Source: Nonomuraea cavernae
GTDB taxonomy: Bacteria > Actinomycetota > Actinomycetes > Streptosporangiales > Streptosporangiaceae
DNA length: 64,000 nucleotides
Direction of reading: 5' to 3'
Assembly: GCF_014646355.1 (NCBI RefSeq)
Contig: NZ_BMNH01000002.1
Span: 186,001-250,000, forward strand
Below are positions 8,246-15,900 of the stretch, one piece after another. The first letter of the stretch is position 1; each line of letters opens with the position of its first letter. The translations under genes were made by a program, and so were the position numbers. A model generated the notes under the pieces. It had not been told where the DNA came from and made no database searches. It saw nothing but the letters and a program-made list of their open reading frames with translations.

Positions 8246-9373
8246 ATGTCGAGTAAGCGCTGGGCACTGGCAGGCGCCACCATCGTGGCCGTCTGCCTGG
8301 CCACCCCCCTCAGCCCCGCCGCCGCCTCCGAGCCTCCGTCCCAGTCCGCCGACACGGCGCCGCCCACCATGGTGGACGCCCTCGAACGCGACCTGGGGCT
8401 GTCCGAGCAGCAGGCCGTCACCCGCCTGGCCAACGAGCAGCGCGCCGCGGCGACCGAGGCCCGGCTGTCCACCGCCCTCGGCGCGTCCTACGGCGGCTCC
8501 TGGCTGAACGCCGACGCCTCCAAGCTCATGGTCGCCACCACCGACCCCGCCGCCGCACCCGGCATCGAGGCGCAGGGCGGCCAGCCGATCGTCGTCGCCC
8601 GCACGCTCACCCAGCTGAACACCGTCAAGGACCAGCTCGACCGGGCGCCGGAGCAGGCCAAGGCCGGCGCGGCCCTCTGGTACGCCGACGTGACCACCAA
8701 CAGCGTCGTCATCCAGGCTCCCACGCAGCAGGCCGGCGACGCCCTGGCCGCCGCCGCGGGCGTGGACGGCAAGGCGGTCCGCGTGGTCGTCAGCGCCGAG
8801 AGCCCCCAGACGTACATCAACCTCATCGGCGGCGCCGCCTACTACATCGGCTCCAGCCGGTGCAGCATCGGCTTCTCCGTCACCCGTGGCAGCACCCCCG
8901 GCTTCGTCACCGCGGGCCACTGCCGCCTGGCCGGCTCCACGACCACCAACCCGTCCGGCACCTTCCAGGGCGCGTCGTTCCCGGGCAACGACTACGCGTG
9001 GGTGGCCACTCCGGGCCACACCCCGCAGCCGTGGGTACGCGGCTCCGGCGGCTCGACCGTGATCGTGCGCGGGTCCACGCAGGCCACCGTCGGCGCGTCG
9101 ATCTGCCGCTCCGGCTCGACCACCGGCTGGCGCTGCGGCGTCATCCAGCAGCACAACGCCACCGTCAGGTATTCGCAGGGCACGGTGACCGGCCTCACCC
9201 GCACCAGCGCGTGCGCGCAGCCCGGTGACTCCGGCGGCTCGTTCATCTCCGGCAGCCAGGCCCAGGGCGTGACCTCGGGCGGATCGGGCAACTGCTCCAT
9301 CGGCGGCACCACCTACCACCAGCCGGTCAACGAGATCCTCGGCGCGTACGGGCTCACCCTGCGTGTCGGTTGA
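8246..9373 (+). CDS. Secreted S1 serine protease, streptogrisin/alpha-lytic type
   Basis: Exported protease precursor of 375 aa. A signal peptide (about 1-28, ending PAAAS) precedes a long propeptide (to about 190) of the alpha-lytic type, which acts as a folding chaperone in this family. The mature domain carries the catalytic triad His in TAGHC, Asp in GNDYAW and Ser in GDSGGS, plus paired cysteines (SSRCSIGF with GHCR, and others) for disulfides. It should digest extracellular protein. ATG at 8246 has AAGGAG eight bases upstream. The upstream region is AT-rich, with a near-palindromic GGGCGAAATTTGCCC. Its 3' end overlaps the converging PadR gene by 20 bases. Confidence 0.95.
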   Translation: MSSKRWALAGATIVAVCLATPLSPAAASEPPSQSADTAPPTMVDALERDLGLSEQQAVTRLANEQRAAATEARLSTALGASYGGSWLNADASKLMVATTDPAAAPGIEAQGGQPIVVARTLTQLNTVKDQLDRAPEQAKAGAALWYADVTTNSVVIQAPTQQAGDALAAAAGVDGKAVRVVVSAESPQTYINLIGGAAYYIGSSRCSIGFSVTRGSTPGFVTAGHCRLAGSTTTNPSGTFQGASFPGNDYAWVATPGHTPQPWVRGSGGSTVIVRGSTQATVGASICRSGSTTGWRCGVIQQHNATVRYSQGTVTGLTRTSACAQPGDSGGSFISGSQAQGVTSGGSGNCSIGGTTYHQPVNEILGAYGLTLRVG

Positions 9374-10001
9374 CCCGGCCCATCCCAGCCGCAGCGCGCC
9401 CGGCCACCTCCGGGCGCGCTGTGCCGCGTTCTCCGCGAACCCCGGCCGCGCCGGATCGCCGGTCGAGGAGTCGCAGGACGGTCGTGGCCCAGCGCAGGTT
9501 CGCCTGCTCGTAGGCACGCCCCCCCATCAGCGTCAGGTACGGCCCGACCCGCTCCGCCTCACGCAGGAACTCCTCCTCGTCGCGGCCCTGGAGCAGGTCG
9601 TCCCTGAGGCGGTCGTACAGGGCCAGCTTGACCCGTGACCGCTCCATTCGCTCGGTCAGGGCCTTCATGACCGCTTCCACGTCACCTGTGTCCACGGCCT
9701 GCAGCTTGACCAGGAGGTCGTCGCGCATCGCCGTGGGCCGGGCGGCCCGGGCGGTGAACGCGTGGAGTTCGTCACGCCCGGCGTCCGTGAGCGTGTAGAC
9801 GCGCTTGTTCGGCCGGCGGGCCTGCTCGACGACGCGCCCGCTCACCAGGCCGGCGCTTTCGAGCTGCTCCAGCTCTCGGTAGACCTGCTGCGGTGTGGCC
9901 GACCAGAAGTTGGCGACCGACACGTCGAAGCGCTTGGCGAGCTGGTAGCCCGAGGCCTCGCCCTCCAGGAGAGCGGTGAGTGCCGCGTGGCGCAACGTCA
10001 T
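9354..10001 (-). CDS. PadR-family transcriptional regulator
   Basis: PadR-type regulator of 215 aa. The N-terminal winged helix (1-85, with the ALTALLEGEASGYQLAKRF start and a PQQVYRELEQLESAGLV recognition region) is followed by a Vir-family-like C-terminal dimerisation helix region (to about 185). The final 30 residues are low-complexity and are encoded across the hairpin terminator of the converging protease gene, so the original protein may have been shorter. It is divergent from the NTF2-like gene at 10077 and probably controls it from the AT-rich 75-base gap. Confidence 0.88.
   Translation of the reverse strand: MTLRHAALTALLEGEASGYQLAKRFDVSVANFWSATPQQVYRELEQLESAGLVSGRVVEQARRPNKRVYTLTDAGRDELHAFTARAARPTAMRDDLLVKLQAVDTGDVEAVMKALTERMERSRVKLALYDRLRDDLLQGRDEEEFLREAERVGPYLTLMGGRAYEQANLRWATTVLRLLDRRSGAAGVRGERGTARPEVAGRAAAGMGRVNRHAG
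9392..9421 (+). terminator. Hairpin terminator of the protease gene
   Basis: Perfect 12-bp stem (CAGCGCGCCCGG with CCGGGCGCGCTG), six-base loop, starting 19 bases after the protease stop. It lies inside the 3' coding end of the PadR gene on the other strand. Confidence 0.65.
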
Positions 10002-10076
10002 CTGGTCAACCTCCCTTGTCCGTGGTTAGTATCCTACGCAGCTATTCAATTTGTTGACTATAGGGAGAGCGAGTCG

Positions 10077-10466
10077 ATGCACCCCTTCCGCGCTGCCGTC
10101 GAGGCCCGCGACATGGCGGCGGCCGTCGCGCTGCTCGCCGATGACGTCGTCTTCCACAGCCCCGTCGTGTTCAAGCCGTACCGGGGGCGGGACACCGTCG
10201 CGCCGATCCTGCACGCGGTCCAGCGCGTCTTCGAGGACTTCCGGTACGTACGGGAGGTCGGCGCCGACGACGCCCCCGATCATGCGCTCGTCTTCCGCGC
10301 CCGCATCGGCGAGCGCGAGATCGAGGGCGTTGACCTGCTGCACCTCGCAGAGGGCGGCTCGGTGGCCGAGCTCACGGTGATGGTCCGCCCGCTGACGGCG
10401 GCGCAGGCGCCGGCGGAGGCGATGCGCGCCCAACTCACCGCCGGCAAGGGCGGCATCGGCGCATGA
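10077..10466 (+). CDS. NTF2-like/SnoaL-type small protein
   Basis: Cone-fold protein of 129 aa. The pattern AVEARDMAAAVALLADDVVFHSPV followed by a YRGRDTVAPIL segment and a strand-rich second half is typical of SnoaL-like NTF2 proteins, which act as small isomerases/hydrolases or ligand binders. Function is not predictable. ATG at 10077 has AGGGAG eight bases upstream. It shares four bases (ATGA) with the next gene, so the two form an operon, divergent from PadR, which is the likely regulator. Confidence 0.75.
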   Translation: MHPFRAAVEARDMAAAVALLADDVVFHSPVVFKPYRGRDTVAPILHAVQRVFEDFRYVREVGADDAPDHALVFRARIGEREIEGVDLLHLAEGGSVAELTVMVRPLTAAQAPAEAMRAQLTAGKGGIGA

Positions 10467-10960
10467 GAACGCCACGGCGAGCCCGCCCCCTGGAGCCCGA
10501 GATGCGCCCATCCCATGCCCCTCACCTGGACGAACACGCGATCTTCATCACGGCCGACCGCGACGACGTGTGGCGCGCGATGCTCGAAACGGTCGAGCGG
10601 ATCTTCTCCCGGCCCCACGCGGCCGGCTACGCCAGGCTCGTCCGGTGCGCCGACCGCGCCGCCTCCGGGCCGCGGCCGCTGGCCGTGGGCTCGGCCGTCC
10701 CCGGGTTCCTGGTGACCGCCGCCGATCCGGGGATCGCGCTGGTGCTCGAAGGCCGTCACCGGTTCTCGTCCTATGCGCTGATCTTCCGTATGGAGCCGGC
10801 CGGTACGGGCAGGACGCGGCTGCGCGCAGAAACCCGCGCCGTCTTCCCCGGCGTGGCCGGAGGCGCCTACCGGCTGCTCCTCTTCGGGACGGGCGGACAC
10901 GTGGCCGGCGTGCGGAGCCTGCTCCGCGCCATCGCGGCCCGATCCGGCACACCCGCCTGA
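10463..10960 (+). CDS. SRPBCC/DUF2867-like small protein, function unknown
   Basis: Protein of 165 aa. After about 20 non-conserved residues the sequence follows a START/SRPBCC-like pattern: an Asp-Val-Trp motif at the first helix (DRDDVWRAM), a central run of strands (GSAVPGFLV, RHRFSSYALIFRM) and a long C-terminal helix. These proteins bind hydrophobic ligands in a cavity. The ATG at 10463 is taken because it overlaps the stop of the NTF2-like gene; an ATG at 10502 would remove the non-conserved leader. Co-transcription with the NTF2-like gene suggests both act on the same small molecule (inference). Confidence 0.6.
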   Translation: MRTPRRARPLEPEMRPSHAPHLDEHAIFITADRDDVWRAMLETVERIFSRPHAAGYARLVRCADRAASGPRPLAVGSAVPGFLVTAADPGIALVLEGRHRFSSYALIFRMEPAGTGRTRLRAETRAVFPGVAGGAYRLLLFGTGGHVAGVRSLLRAIAARSGTPA

Positions 10961-11079
10961 TCGCCACCGACCACGCGATCACGCCCGGCCCCCCTCCGGG
11001 CGCGCCGCGCCGCGTTCTCCGCGAACCGGCGCCGCCCCGAACGCCGTTCGCGAGGCCGGTCCGCCGCGCGGCAGGCCCG

Positions 11080-11943
11080 TCAGAGGGCCGTGGGCAGGAC
11101 GGGACGGCCGCGGACGCCGGGGTCGGCGGCGAAGAGGGCGCCGGCGTCCGGCTGCCGCGAGCGGTCGACGCCGAGGCGCGAGGTGGTGATGAACAGCCGG
11201 TCGAGCCGCTCGCCGCCGAACGCGACGGCGGTGACCTTGGTGACGGGCAGCGGCACCACCGCGTCGAGCGCGCCTTCGGGGCTGTAGCGGTGCACGGCGC
11301 CGCCCTGCCACAGCGCGACCCACACCCCGCCCTCGGCATCGACGGTCAGCCCGTCGGGAGCGCCGCTGCCGGGGTCGACGACGGCGAACGGCCGGCGTCC
11401 GGTGAGCCCCCGCTCAGGGTCGTAGTCGAGCACGTCGACCCGCCCGGTGACCGTGTCGGCGTAGTAGGCCCGGCCGCCGTCGGGGCTGAAGTCGAAACCG
11501 TTGGAGATGGTCGCCCCGGAGAGCACCACGCGTAAGGAGCCGTCGGGCTCGACGACGTGCAGGGCGCCGCGTCCCGGGCTCTGGTCATAGGCCATGGTGC
11601 CGACGTAGAGGCGGCCGTCGGGGTCGCAGCCGCCCTCGTTCATCCGGATCGACGGGTCGCTCCACGCCTGGCCGAACGAGCGCAGCGGCGCGTCGAAGGC
11701 GTCGTCGTCGGAGACCAGGAGCTCGCGCTCGGCCGCGACCACGAACCCGCCGCCGGTGCGCGGCCTGATGATCGCGGCGACGGCGCCCACGTGCCGGCGC
11801 CGCACCGTGCCGTCTGCGCCGAGCTCCAGCAGGTCACCGGCCAGCATGTCGACCCATCGCAGCCCCGCCCAGCGGGCGGACCACACGGGCCCCTCCGCGT
11901 GCTGGGCGACGGGTCCGGTCACGGTGTGGGCGGCGATGGTCAC
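11080..11943 (-). CDS. SMP-30/gluconolactonase-type beta-propeller lactonase
   Basis: Six-bladed propeller protein of 287 aa of the SMP-30/LRE family, which hydrolyses sugar lactones using one divalent metal. The metal ligands can be placed: Glu in AEGPVW near 18, Asn in RMNEGGCDPDG near 102, Asn in ISNGFDFSPDG near 147 and Asp in APDGLTVDAEGG near 200. The length matches the family. ATG at 11943 is preceded by a GAGGAGA stretch. It is monocistronic. The exact lactone is not determined; gluconolactone or a uronolactone is likely. Confidence 0.88.
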   Translation of the reverse strand: MTIAAHTVTGPVAQHAEGPVWSARWAGLRWVDMLAGDLLELGADGTVRRRHVGAVAAIIRPRTGGGFVVAAERELLVSDDDAFDAPLRSFGQAWSDPSIRMNEGGCDPDGRLYVGTMAYDQSPGRGALHVVEPDGSLRVVLSGATISNGFDFSPDGGRAYYADTVTGRVDVLDYDPERGLTGRRPFAVVDPGSGAPDGLTVDAEGGVWVALWQGGAVHRYSPEGALDAVVPLPVTKVTAVAFGGERLDRLFITTSRLGVDRSRQPDAGALFAADPGVRGRPVLPTAL

Positions 11944-12073
11944 GCCGGTCTCCTCTCCTCACGGCAACGTGGCAGTCGATTGTCACGCCCGGGCCCGGCC
12001 GAGCGCGAGCGTCGACGCGGAATCGAGGCGAAGCATGACGCGTTGTCCCAGGTGAGGGGCATGAGGAGGGGGC

Positions 12074-12268
12074 ATGAAGATCAATTCGATCCAGGCCGGG
12101 CCGTGCCGCGTCACCCTGTCGCCGCACGGGGTCAGCTACACCTTCGGCATCCGCAAGCTCTATCTGACGACCACGCCCGACGGCCGCAAGCAGGTGAAGG
12201 TGCGGCTGCCCGGCGGCCTGAGGGTCGGCAAGACGTTCGGCAAGAGACGGTCACATGGTCATCACTGA
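12074..12268 (+). CDS. DUF4236-like small protein (divergent copy)
   Basis: Basic protein of 64 aa. Its core GPCRVTLSPHGVSYTFG, then TPDGRKQVKVRLPGGL and KT, lines up position by position with the protein at 12334 (GPFRLNLSRGGV, TADGRRTLSVNLPGGL, KT), so the two are diverged paralogues. The first copy lacks the Arg/Lys-rich YRKSFRKG opening of standard DUF4236 proteins and ends in RRSHGHH. Function unknown. ATG at 12074 has GGAGGG six bases upstream. An AT-rich stretch at 12269-12300 separates it from its partner. Confidence 0.65.
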   Translation: MKINSIQAGPCRVTLSPHGVSYTFGIRKLYLTTTPDGRKQVKVRLPGGLRVGKTFGKRRSHGHH

Positions 12269-12333
12269 ATTTTGATAGATCGTCGCTTTTCCGGGTAGCT
12301 GGTGGTCCTCGCGATCTCAATGGAGGAAGAGCG

Positions 12334-12528
12334 ATGGGCTGGAGCTACCGGAAGTCGTTCAGGAAGGGGCCGTTCCGGCTGAACCTGTCCCGTGGTGGTG
12401 TCGGACACAGCTGGGGCAACCGCCTGTTCAGGGTCACCCGCACCGCCGACGGCCGGCGCACCTTATCGGTCAACCTGCCGGGTGGGCTGCACTGGCGCAA
12501 GACGCTGAGCAGCCGTTCCCGGGGTTGA
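12334..12528 (+). CDS. DUF4236 domain protein
   Basis: Small basic protein of 64 aa with the DUF4236 pattern: MGWSYRKSFRKGPFRLNLS, then GVG, then DGR and LPGGLHWRKT. In other bacteria this domain sits at the N-terminus of membrane or phage-like proteins, or stands alone as here. The role is unknown. ATG at 12334 follows GGAGGAAG with ideal spacing. It lies 65 bases after its diverged paralogue and just before a strong terminator, so the pair may be one transcript. Confidence 0.8.
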   Translation: MGWSYRKSFRKGPFRLNLSRGGVGHSWGNRLFRVTRTADGRRTLSVNLPGGLHWRKTLSSRSRG

Positions 12529-12548
12529 TCTCCCGCTGTCCCTGGGGA

Positions 12549-12585
12549 GGAGGGCCGGAGGCGCGTCGCGCGTCTCCGGCCCTCC
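12549..12585. terminator. Long bidirectional hairpin terminator
   Basis: Seventeen-bp stem with a single G-T pair and a three-base TCG loop, between the converging DUF4236 gene and YCII-like gene. It would stop transcription from both sides. Confidence 0.75.
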
Positions 12586-12607
12586 CCGTGTCAGGGGAGG
12601 CCGGCGC

Positions 12608-12964
12608 TCACATCTCCAGCCCGCCGTCGTGCAGCACCGGCCGCACCTCCACCACCCCGTACGGCGCCTCGGGCAGCTGGGAGCCGATCTCCACGGCCCG
12701 CTCGAAACTCTCGCAGTCGACGAGGAGGATCCCGGCGAGCCGCTCGTCCGCCTCAGGGGCGGCAGCCGCGCCCCCGTCCGCGGGCACCCGTCTGGCGAGC
12801 GAGGCGTCGGCCAGCGCCGCGGACACGACCAGTTCCCCGGACGCCACCACCTCGCCGGTGACCGCGGCATGCGCCCGCCAGCCCTCCACCAGCCGCTCGT
12901 CGGGCAGCTCACGCCAGATCCCACGGGTGACCTGGTTGCCGTAGATCAAGATCATGTACCTCAC
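12608..12964 (-). CDS. YCII/DGPF-family protein lacking the DGPF signature
   Basis: Ferredoxin-fold protein of 118 aa of the YCII-related family. It opens RYMILIYGN and ends LVDCESFERAVEIGSQLPE...VVEVRPV, exactly like the DGPF protein at 26375, but at the place of the DGPF tetrapeptide it has an Ala/Pro-rich segment. GTG at 12964 is chosen: GGAGG stands five bases upstream and the family normally begins MKYM or MRYM. DGPF proteins are usually next to an ECF42 sigma factor; none is adjacent here. Function is unknown. Confidence 0.75.
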   Translation of the reverse strand: MRYMILIYGNQVTRGIWRELPDERLVEGWRAHAAVTGEVVASGELVVSAALADASLARRVPADGGAAAAPEADERLAGILLVDCESFERAVEIGSQLPEAPYGVVEVRPVLHDGGLEM

Positions 12965-13084
12965 CTGTGCCTCCACCAGGGTGTCGCGACGCGCCTGTCA
13001 CTCTCTGGTCGGCGCCGGCCGCCGGATCTCGACAGCCCGGCGGCGGCGGTCCGGCCCTTCGGGCGGCGTCCGCGGGTGCTCCGT

Positions 13085-14536
13085 TCAGGCCGGCGGGATG
13101 TTGTGGGTGCGGCCGAACAGGTTGCCCGGGTCCCAGGCCCGCTTGACCTCGGTCAGGCGCTCGTGGTCGGCCACGGTGTAGGCGTCGCGGGTCCTGGCGG
13201 TGTCGGTGAGGAAGTTCAGGAACGAGCCGCCGGTCGCGTGCGGGCGCAGGCCGGCGGCCAGGTCCCGGAGGCTGGAGAGGGCTGGGTCGCCGGGTCCGTC
13301 CGGCATCGCCGTGGCGATGACGGAGTACGGCACGTCGCGGTGGCCGACCGGTCCGGCGTCCGGCGCGGGCCGGGCCATCGCGCCGCCCCAGTGGCGCAGC
13401 TCCACCGCCGCGATGGGCGAGCCTGTCACGGCCAGGACGGTCTCGATCACGTCGTCGGGCACCTGGTGGAGTAGTTCCAGGTGCTGCCTGACGGCCATCG
13501 GCTGCGGCGCCGGGCCCCCGAAGGCCGTCGCCGCCTCTCCGAAGGTCATCGTGGCGAAACCGCCCGCCGTCACCGGTCCCGCCGCCTCCAGCAGCGGCGC
13601 GAGCAGGCGGCGGCCCTCGTCGGCCGGGCCCGCGTGACAGGCGCGGACGGCCAGGGCCCAGCCGTCCGGGCCGGGCGTCCGCATGAGGATGACCGAGGTG
13701 TTCAGCTCGTCCGGCTCGGCCGGGGCCCACTCGCGGTAGCGGGCCAGCGTGGCCGCGGCCCGGTCCACGGAGTGCAACGTCATGCCGGCGTAGACCTCGG
13801 CGACCGGGTGCAGCCGGAACTCCAGCGCGGTCACCACGCCGAAGTTGCCACCGCCGCCGCGCAGCGCCCAGAACAGCTCCGGGTGCTGCGCCGGACCGGC
13901 CGTGACCGTCTCGCCGCCGGCCGTCACGAGCTCGGCTCGCAGCAGGTTGTCGGCCGCGTACCCGTGCAGGCGGGACAGCCAGCCGGTGCCGCCGCCCAGC
14001 GTGTAGCCGGTCACGCCGATCGCGGGCGTGCCGGACAAGGGGGCGAGGCCGTACGGGGCGGCGGCCGCGATGACGTCGGACCAGAGCGCGCCGGGCTCGG
14101 CGCGCGCGGTGCGGCGCTCGGGGTCGACGTGGACGGCGGCCAGCCGCGACGTCTTGAGCAGCAGGCCGCCGTCGGCGGGCACGTGGGTGCCGTGGCCGGT
14201 GGCCTGGACGGCGAACGGCAGGCCGTGCTCACGGGCCGTCATGACGGCGGCCCGGACGTCGCGGACGTGCGCGGCCTCGGCCACGAGGGCCGGGTGCGGG
14301 TCGAGGGCGCGGTTCCAGGCGAGCCGTTCGGCGTCGTAGCGTTCGTCGCCCGGCAGGTGCAGGTTTCCGTCGAACGCGCCGCGCAGATGGCCGGCGGCGT
14401 CGGTGATCGCGGGTCCGGAGGTCGAGGGTGCGGAGGTCGAGGGTGCGGAGGTCGAGGGTGCGGAGGTCGAGGGTGCGGAGGTCGAGGGTGCGGAGGTCGA
14501 GGGTGCGGAGGTCGAGGGTGCGGAGGTCGTGGACAT
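13085..14536 (-). CDS. FAD-linked oxidase (berberine-bridge-enzyme-like)
   Basis: Flavoprotein oxidase of 483 aa. The PCMH-type FAD domain runs from about 60 to 240 (ATGHGTH near 112, GVTGYTLGGGTGWLSR near 170, ALRGGGGNFGVVT near 222) and a BBE C-terminal segment ends at AWDPGNLFGRTHNI. The His of ATGHG could carry the 8-alpha-histidyl FAD bond; the Cys of bicovalent members is replaced by Thr in GVTGY. Substrates of this family range from sugars to alkaloid-like compounds. The first 40 residues are seven APSTS repeats and have no domain counterpart. No good ribosome site precedes the ATG at 14536, so the true start could be inside or after the repeat. Confidence 0.85.
   Translation of the reverse strand: MSTTSAPSTSAPSTSAPSTSAPSTSAPSTSAPSTSAPSTSGPAITDAAGHLRGAFDGNLHLPGDERYDAERLAWNRALDPHPALVAEAAHVRDVRAAVMTAREHGLPFAVQATGHGTHVPADGGLLLKTSRLAAVHVDPERRTARAEPGALWSDVIAAAAPYGLAPLSGTPAIGVTGYTLGGGTGWLSRLHGYAADNLLRAELVTAGGETVTAGPAQHPELFWALRGGGGNFGVVTALEFRLHPVAEVYAGMTLHSVDRAAATLARYREWAPAEPDELNTSVILMRTPGPDGWALAVRACHAGPADEGRRLLAPLLEAAGPVTAGGFATMTFGEAATAFGGPAPQPMAVRQHLELLHQVPDDVIETVLAVTGSPIAAVELRHWGGAMARPAPDAGPVGHRDVPYSVIATAMPDGPGDPALSSLRDLAAGLRPHATGGSFLNFLTDTARTRDAYTVADHERLTEVKRAWDPGNLFGRTHNIPPA
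14421..14525. repeat. 15-bp tandem repeat, seven perfect copies
   Basis: Unit GTCGAGGGTGCGGAG repeated seven times without a mismatch, with degenerate half copies on both sides. On the minus strand it encodes APSTS repeats at the N-terminus of the oxidase. Perfect identity implies recent expansion, and the copy number is probably variable. Confidence 0.95.
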
Positions 14537-14590
14537 GAGGAGATCGTCGCCGCCGGAGGGGAGCGTGGTCGTCCTGCCCGCGAAGACATC

Positions 14591-14648
14591 TTGGACTACC
14601 CGGCCGGGCGTAGGCCCGGCGCGGATACCTCGCCGGGAGTAGTCCAGG
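14591..14648. promoter_or_regulatory. Inverted repeat in the divergent oxidase/kinase gap
   Basis: Arms TTGGACTACCCGGC and GCCGGGAGTAGTCCAGG enclose about 27 bases containing a second GC-rich dyad. It lies between the divergent oxidase and histidine kinase genes and could be a shared operator or a hairpin in the kinase leader. Confidence 0.4.
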
Positions 14649-14700
14649 GATCCGACCTTGTGCGGAGGACCGTGATCGAATCAGGCTCTACTGTTCGGGG

Positions 14701-15900
14701 ATGAGCTCTGAGCGCATGGCCGACGTGGCGCTCGCGCTGGTGGTCGCCGTCCTGCTGGAGATCGGCGCGCTGTCGCTGCCCGGGGTACGGCCACTCGACC
14801 ATCTGGTCATCGTGGCGGGTTCGCTGGCGCTGGTCGCCTGGCGGACCGCGCCGCTGGTGGCGCTGACCGTGGCCACGGCGTGCATGCTGGTCCACTCGTC
14901 GCGGCTGGATCCGGGCCCTTCGGCGGCCTTTCCGTTGCTGGTGGCGGTGTTCGCCGCCACCCGCAACGGTCACCGGCTGCCCGCCGCGGCGGCCGGGGCG
15001 GTGTTCCTCGGTGTGTGGCTGGCCGATGACCTGGCCGGAGCCGCGGGCGGGCCCGCGCAGCCGCTCGTCGAGCGTACGGTCCTGCTCCTGGGCTGGTTCC
15101 TGGCGGCCGGGGTGGCGGGCACCGTGTCCCGGCACCGGCGGGCCTACCTGCGTCAGGCCGAGGAACGGGCCGCCGAGGCCGAGCGCACCCGCGAGGAGAC
15201 GGCGCTGCGGCGCGCCGGGGAGGAACGGCTGCGCATCGCGAGAGAGCTGCACGACTCGCTCACGCACAGCATCTCGATCATCAAGGTGCAGGCCGGGGTG
15301 GCCGTGCACCTGGCCCGCAAGCGGGGCGAGGAGGTGCCCGAGGCGCTGTCGGCCATCCAGGAGGCCGCCGGCGAGGCCATGCGCGAGCTGCGCGCGACCC
15401 TGGAGGTGCTGCGCGACTCGGCCGGCGATCCGCCGGGCAGCGGGCTGGACCGGCTCGACGAGCTGGTGCGGCGGGCCCGCGCCGCGGGACTGCCCGCCAG
15501 CGTGACCGTCGACGGCCGCCCGGAGGCGCTGCCCGCCGAGGTCGACCGGGCCGCCTACCGGATCGTCCAGGAGGCGCTGACCAACGTGGCCAGGCACGCC
15601 GGGCCGGCGTCCGCGTCGGTGCGCATCGGCTGCGCCGGCGGCCATCTGGTCGTGCAGGTCGACGACGACGGCCGGGCCGGCCCGCAGGGCGCGCCCGAGC
15701 CGGGGGTGGGGCTGCGGGGCATGCGAGAGCGCGTCGCCGCGCTCGGCGGGCGGCTGCGGGCCGGGCCGCGTCCCGGCGGCGGCTTCACCGTCCGCGCCGA
15801 ACTCCCCCTCGCTGAAACTCCCGGCGCCGAAACTCCCGGCGCCGAAACTCTCGACGCTGAAACTCCCGACGCCGCTCCCCCTCTGGAGGAGAGCCGGTGA
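14701..15900 (+). CDS. Two-component sensor histidine kinase, NarL/DesK type
   Basis: Membrane sensor kinase of 399 aa. Four to five hydrophobic segments occupy about 8-140, a coiled linker follows, the HisKA_3 phosphoacceptor His is in RELHDSLTHS near 183, and the HATPase domain shows the N-box EALTNVARHAG near 290 and the G-box GVGLRGMRER near 335. The last 27 residues are a 15-bp-repeat-encoded tail (ETPGA units). The stop overlaps the start of the response regulator gene (GTGA), so both are translated together. The signal sensed is unknown. Confidence 0.93.
   Translation: MSSERMADVALALVVAVLLEIGALSLPGVRPLDHLVIVAGSLALVAWRTAPLVALTVATACMLVHSSRLDPGPSAAFPLLVAVFAATRNGHRLPAAAAGAVFLGVWLADDLAGAAGGPAQPLVERTVLLLGWFLAAGVAGTVSRHRRAYLRQAEERAAEAERTREETALRRAGEERLRIARELHDSLTHSISIIKVQAGVAVHLARKRGEEVPEALSAIQEAAGEAMRELRATLEVLRDSAGDPPGSGLDRLDELVRRARAAGLPASVTVDGRPEALPAEVDRAAYRIVQEALTNVARHAGPASASVRIGCAGGHLVVQVDDDGRAGPQGAPEPGVGLRGMRERVAALGGRLRAGPRPGGGFTVRAELPLAETPGAETPGAETLDAETPDAAPPLEESR
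15814..15873 (+). repeat. 15-bp tandem repeat at the 3' end of the kinase gene
   Basis: Four copies of a GAAACTCCCGGCGCC-like unit, with mismatches in the later copies, encoding ETPGA-type repeats in the kinase tail. Confidence 0.9.

Noticed and set aside
14421..14525. Regular repeats that could suggest a CRISPR array
   Set aside because: Units are contiguous 15-mers without spacers and lie inside a coding frame; no cas genes.
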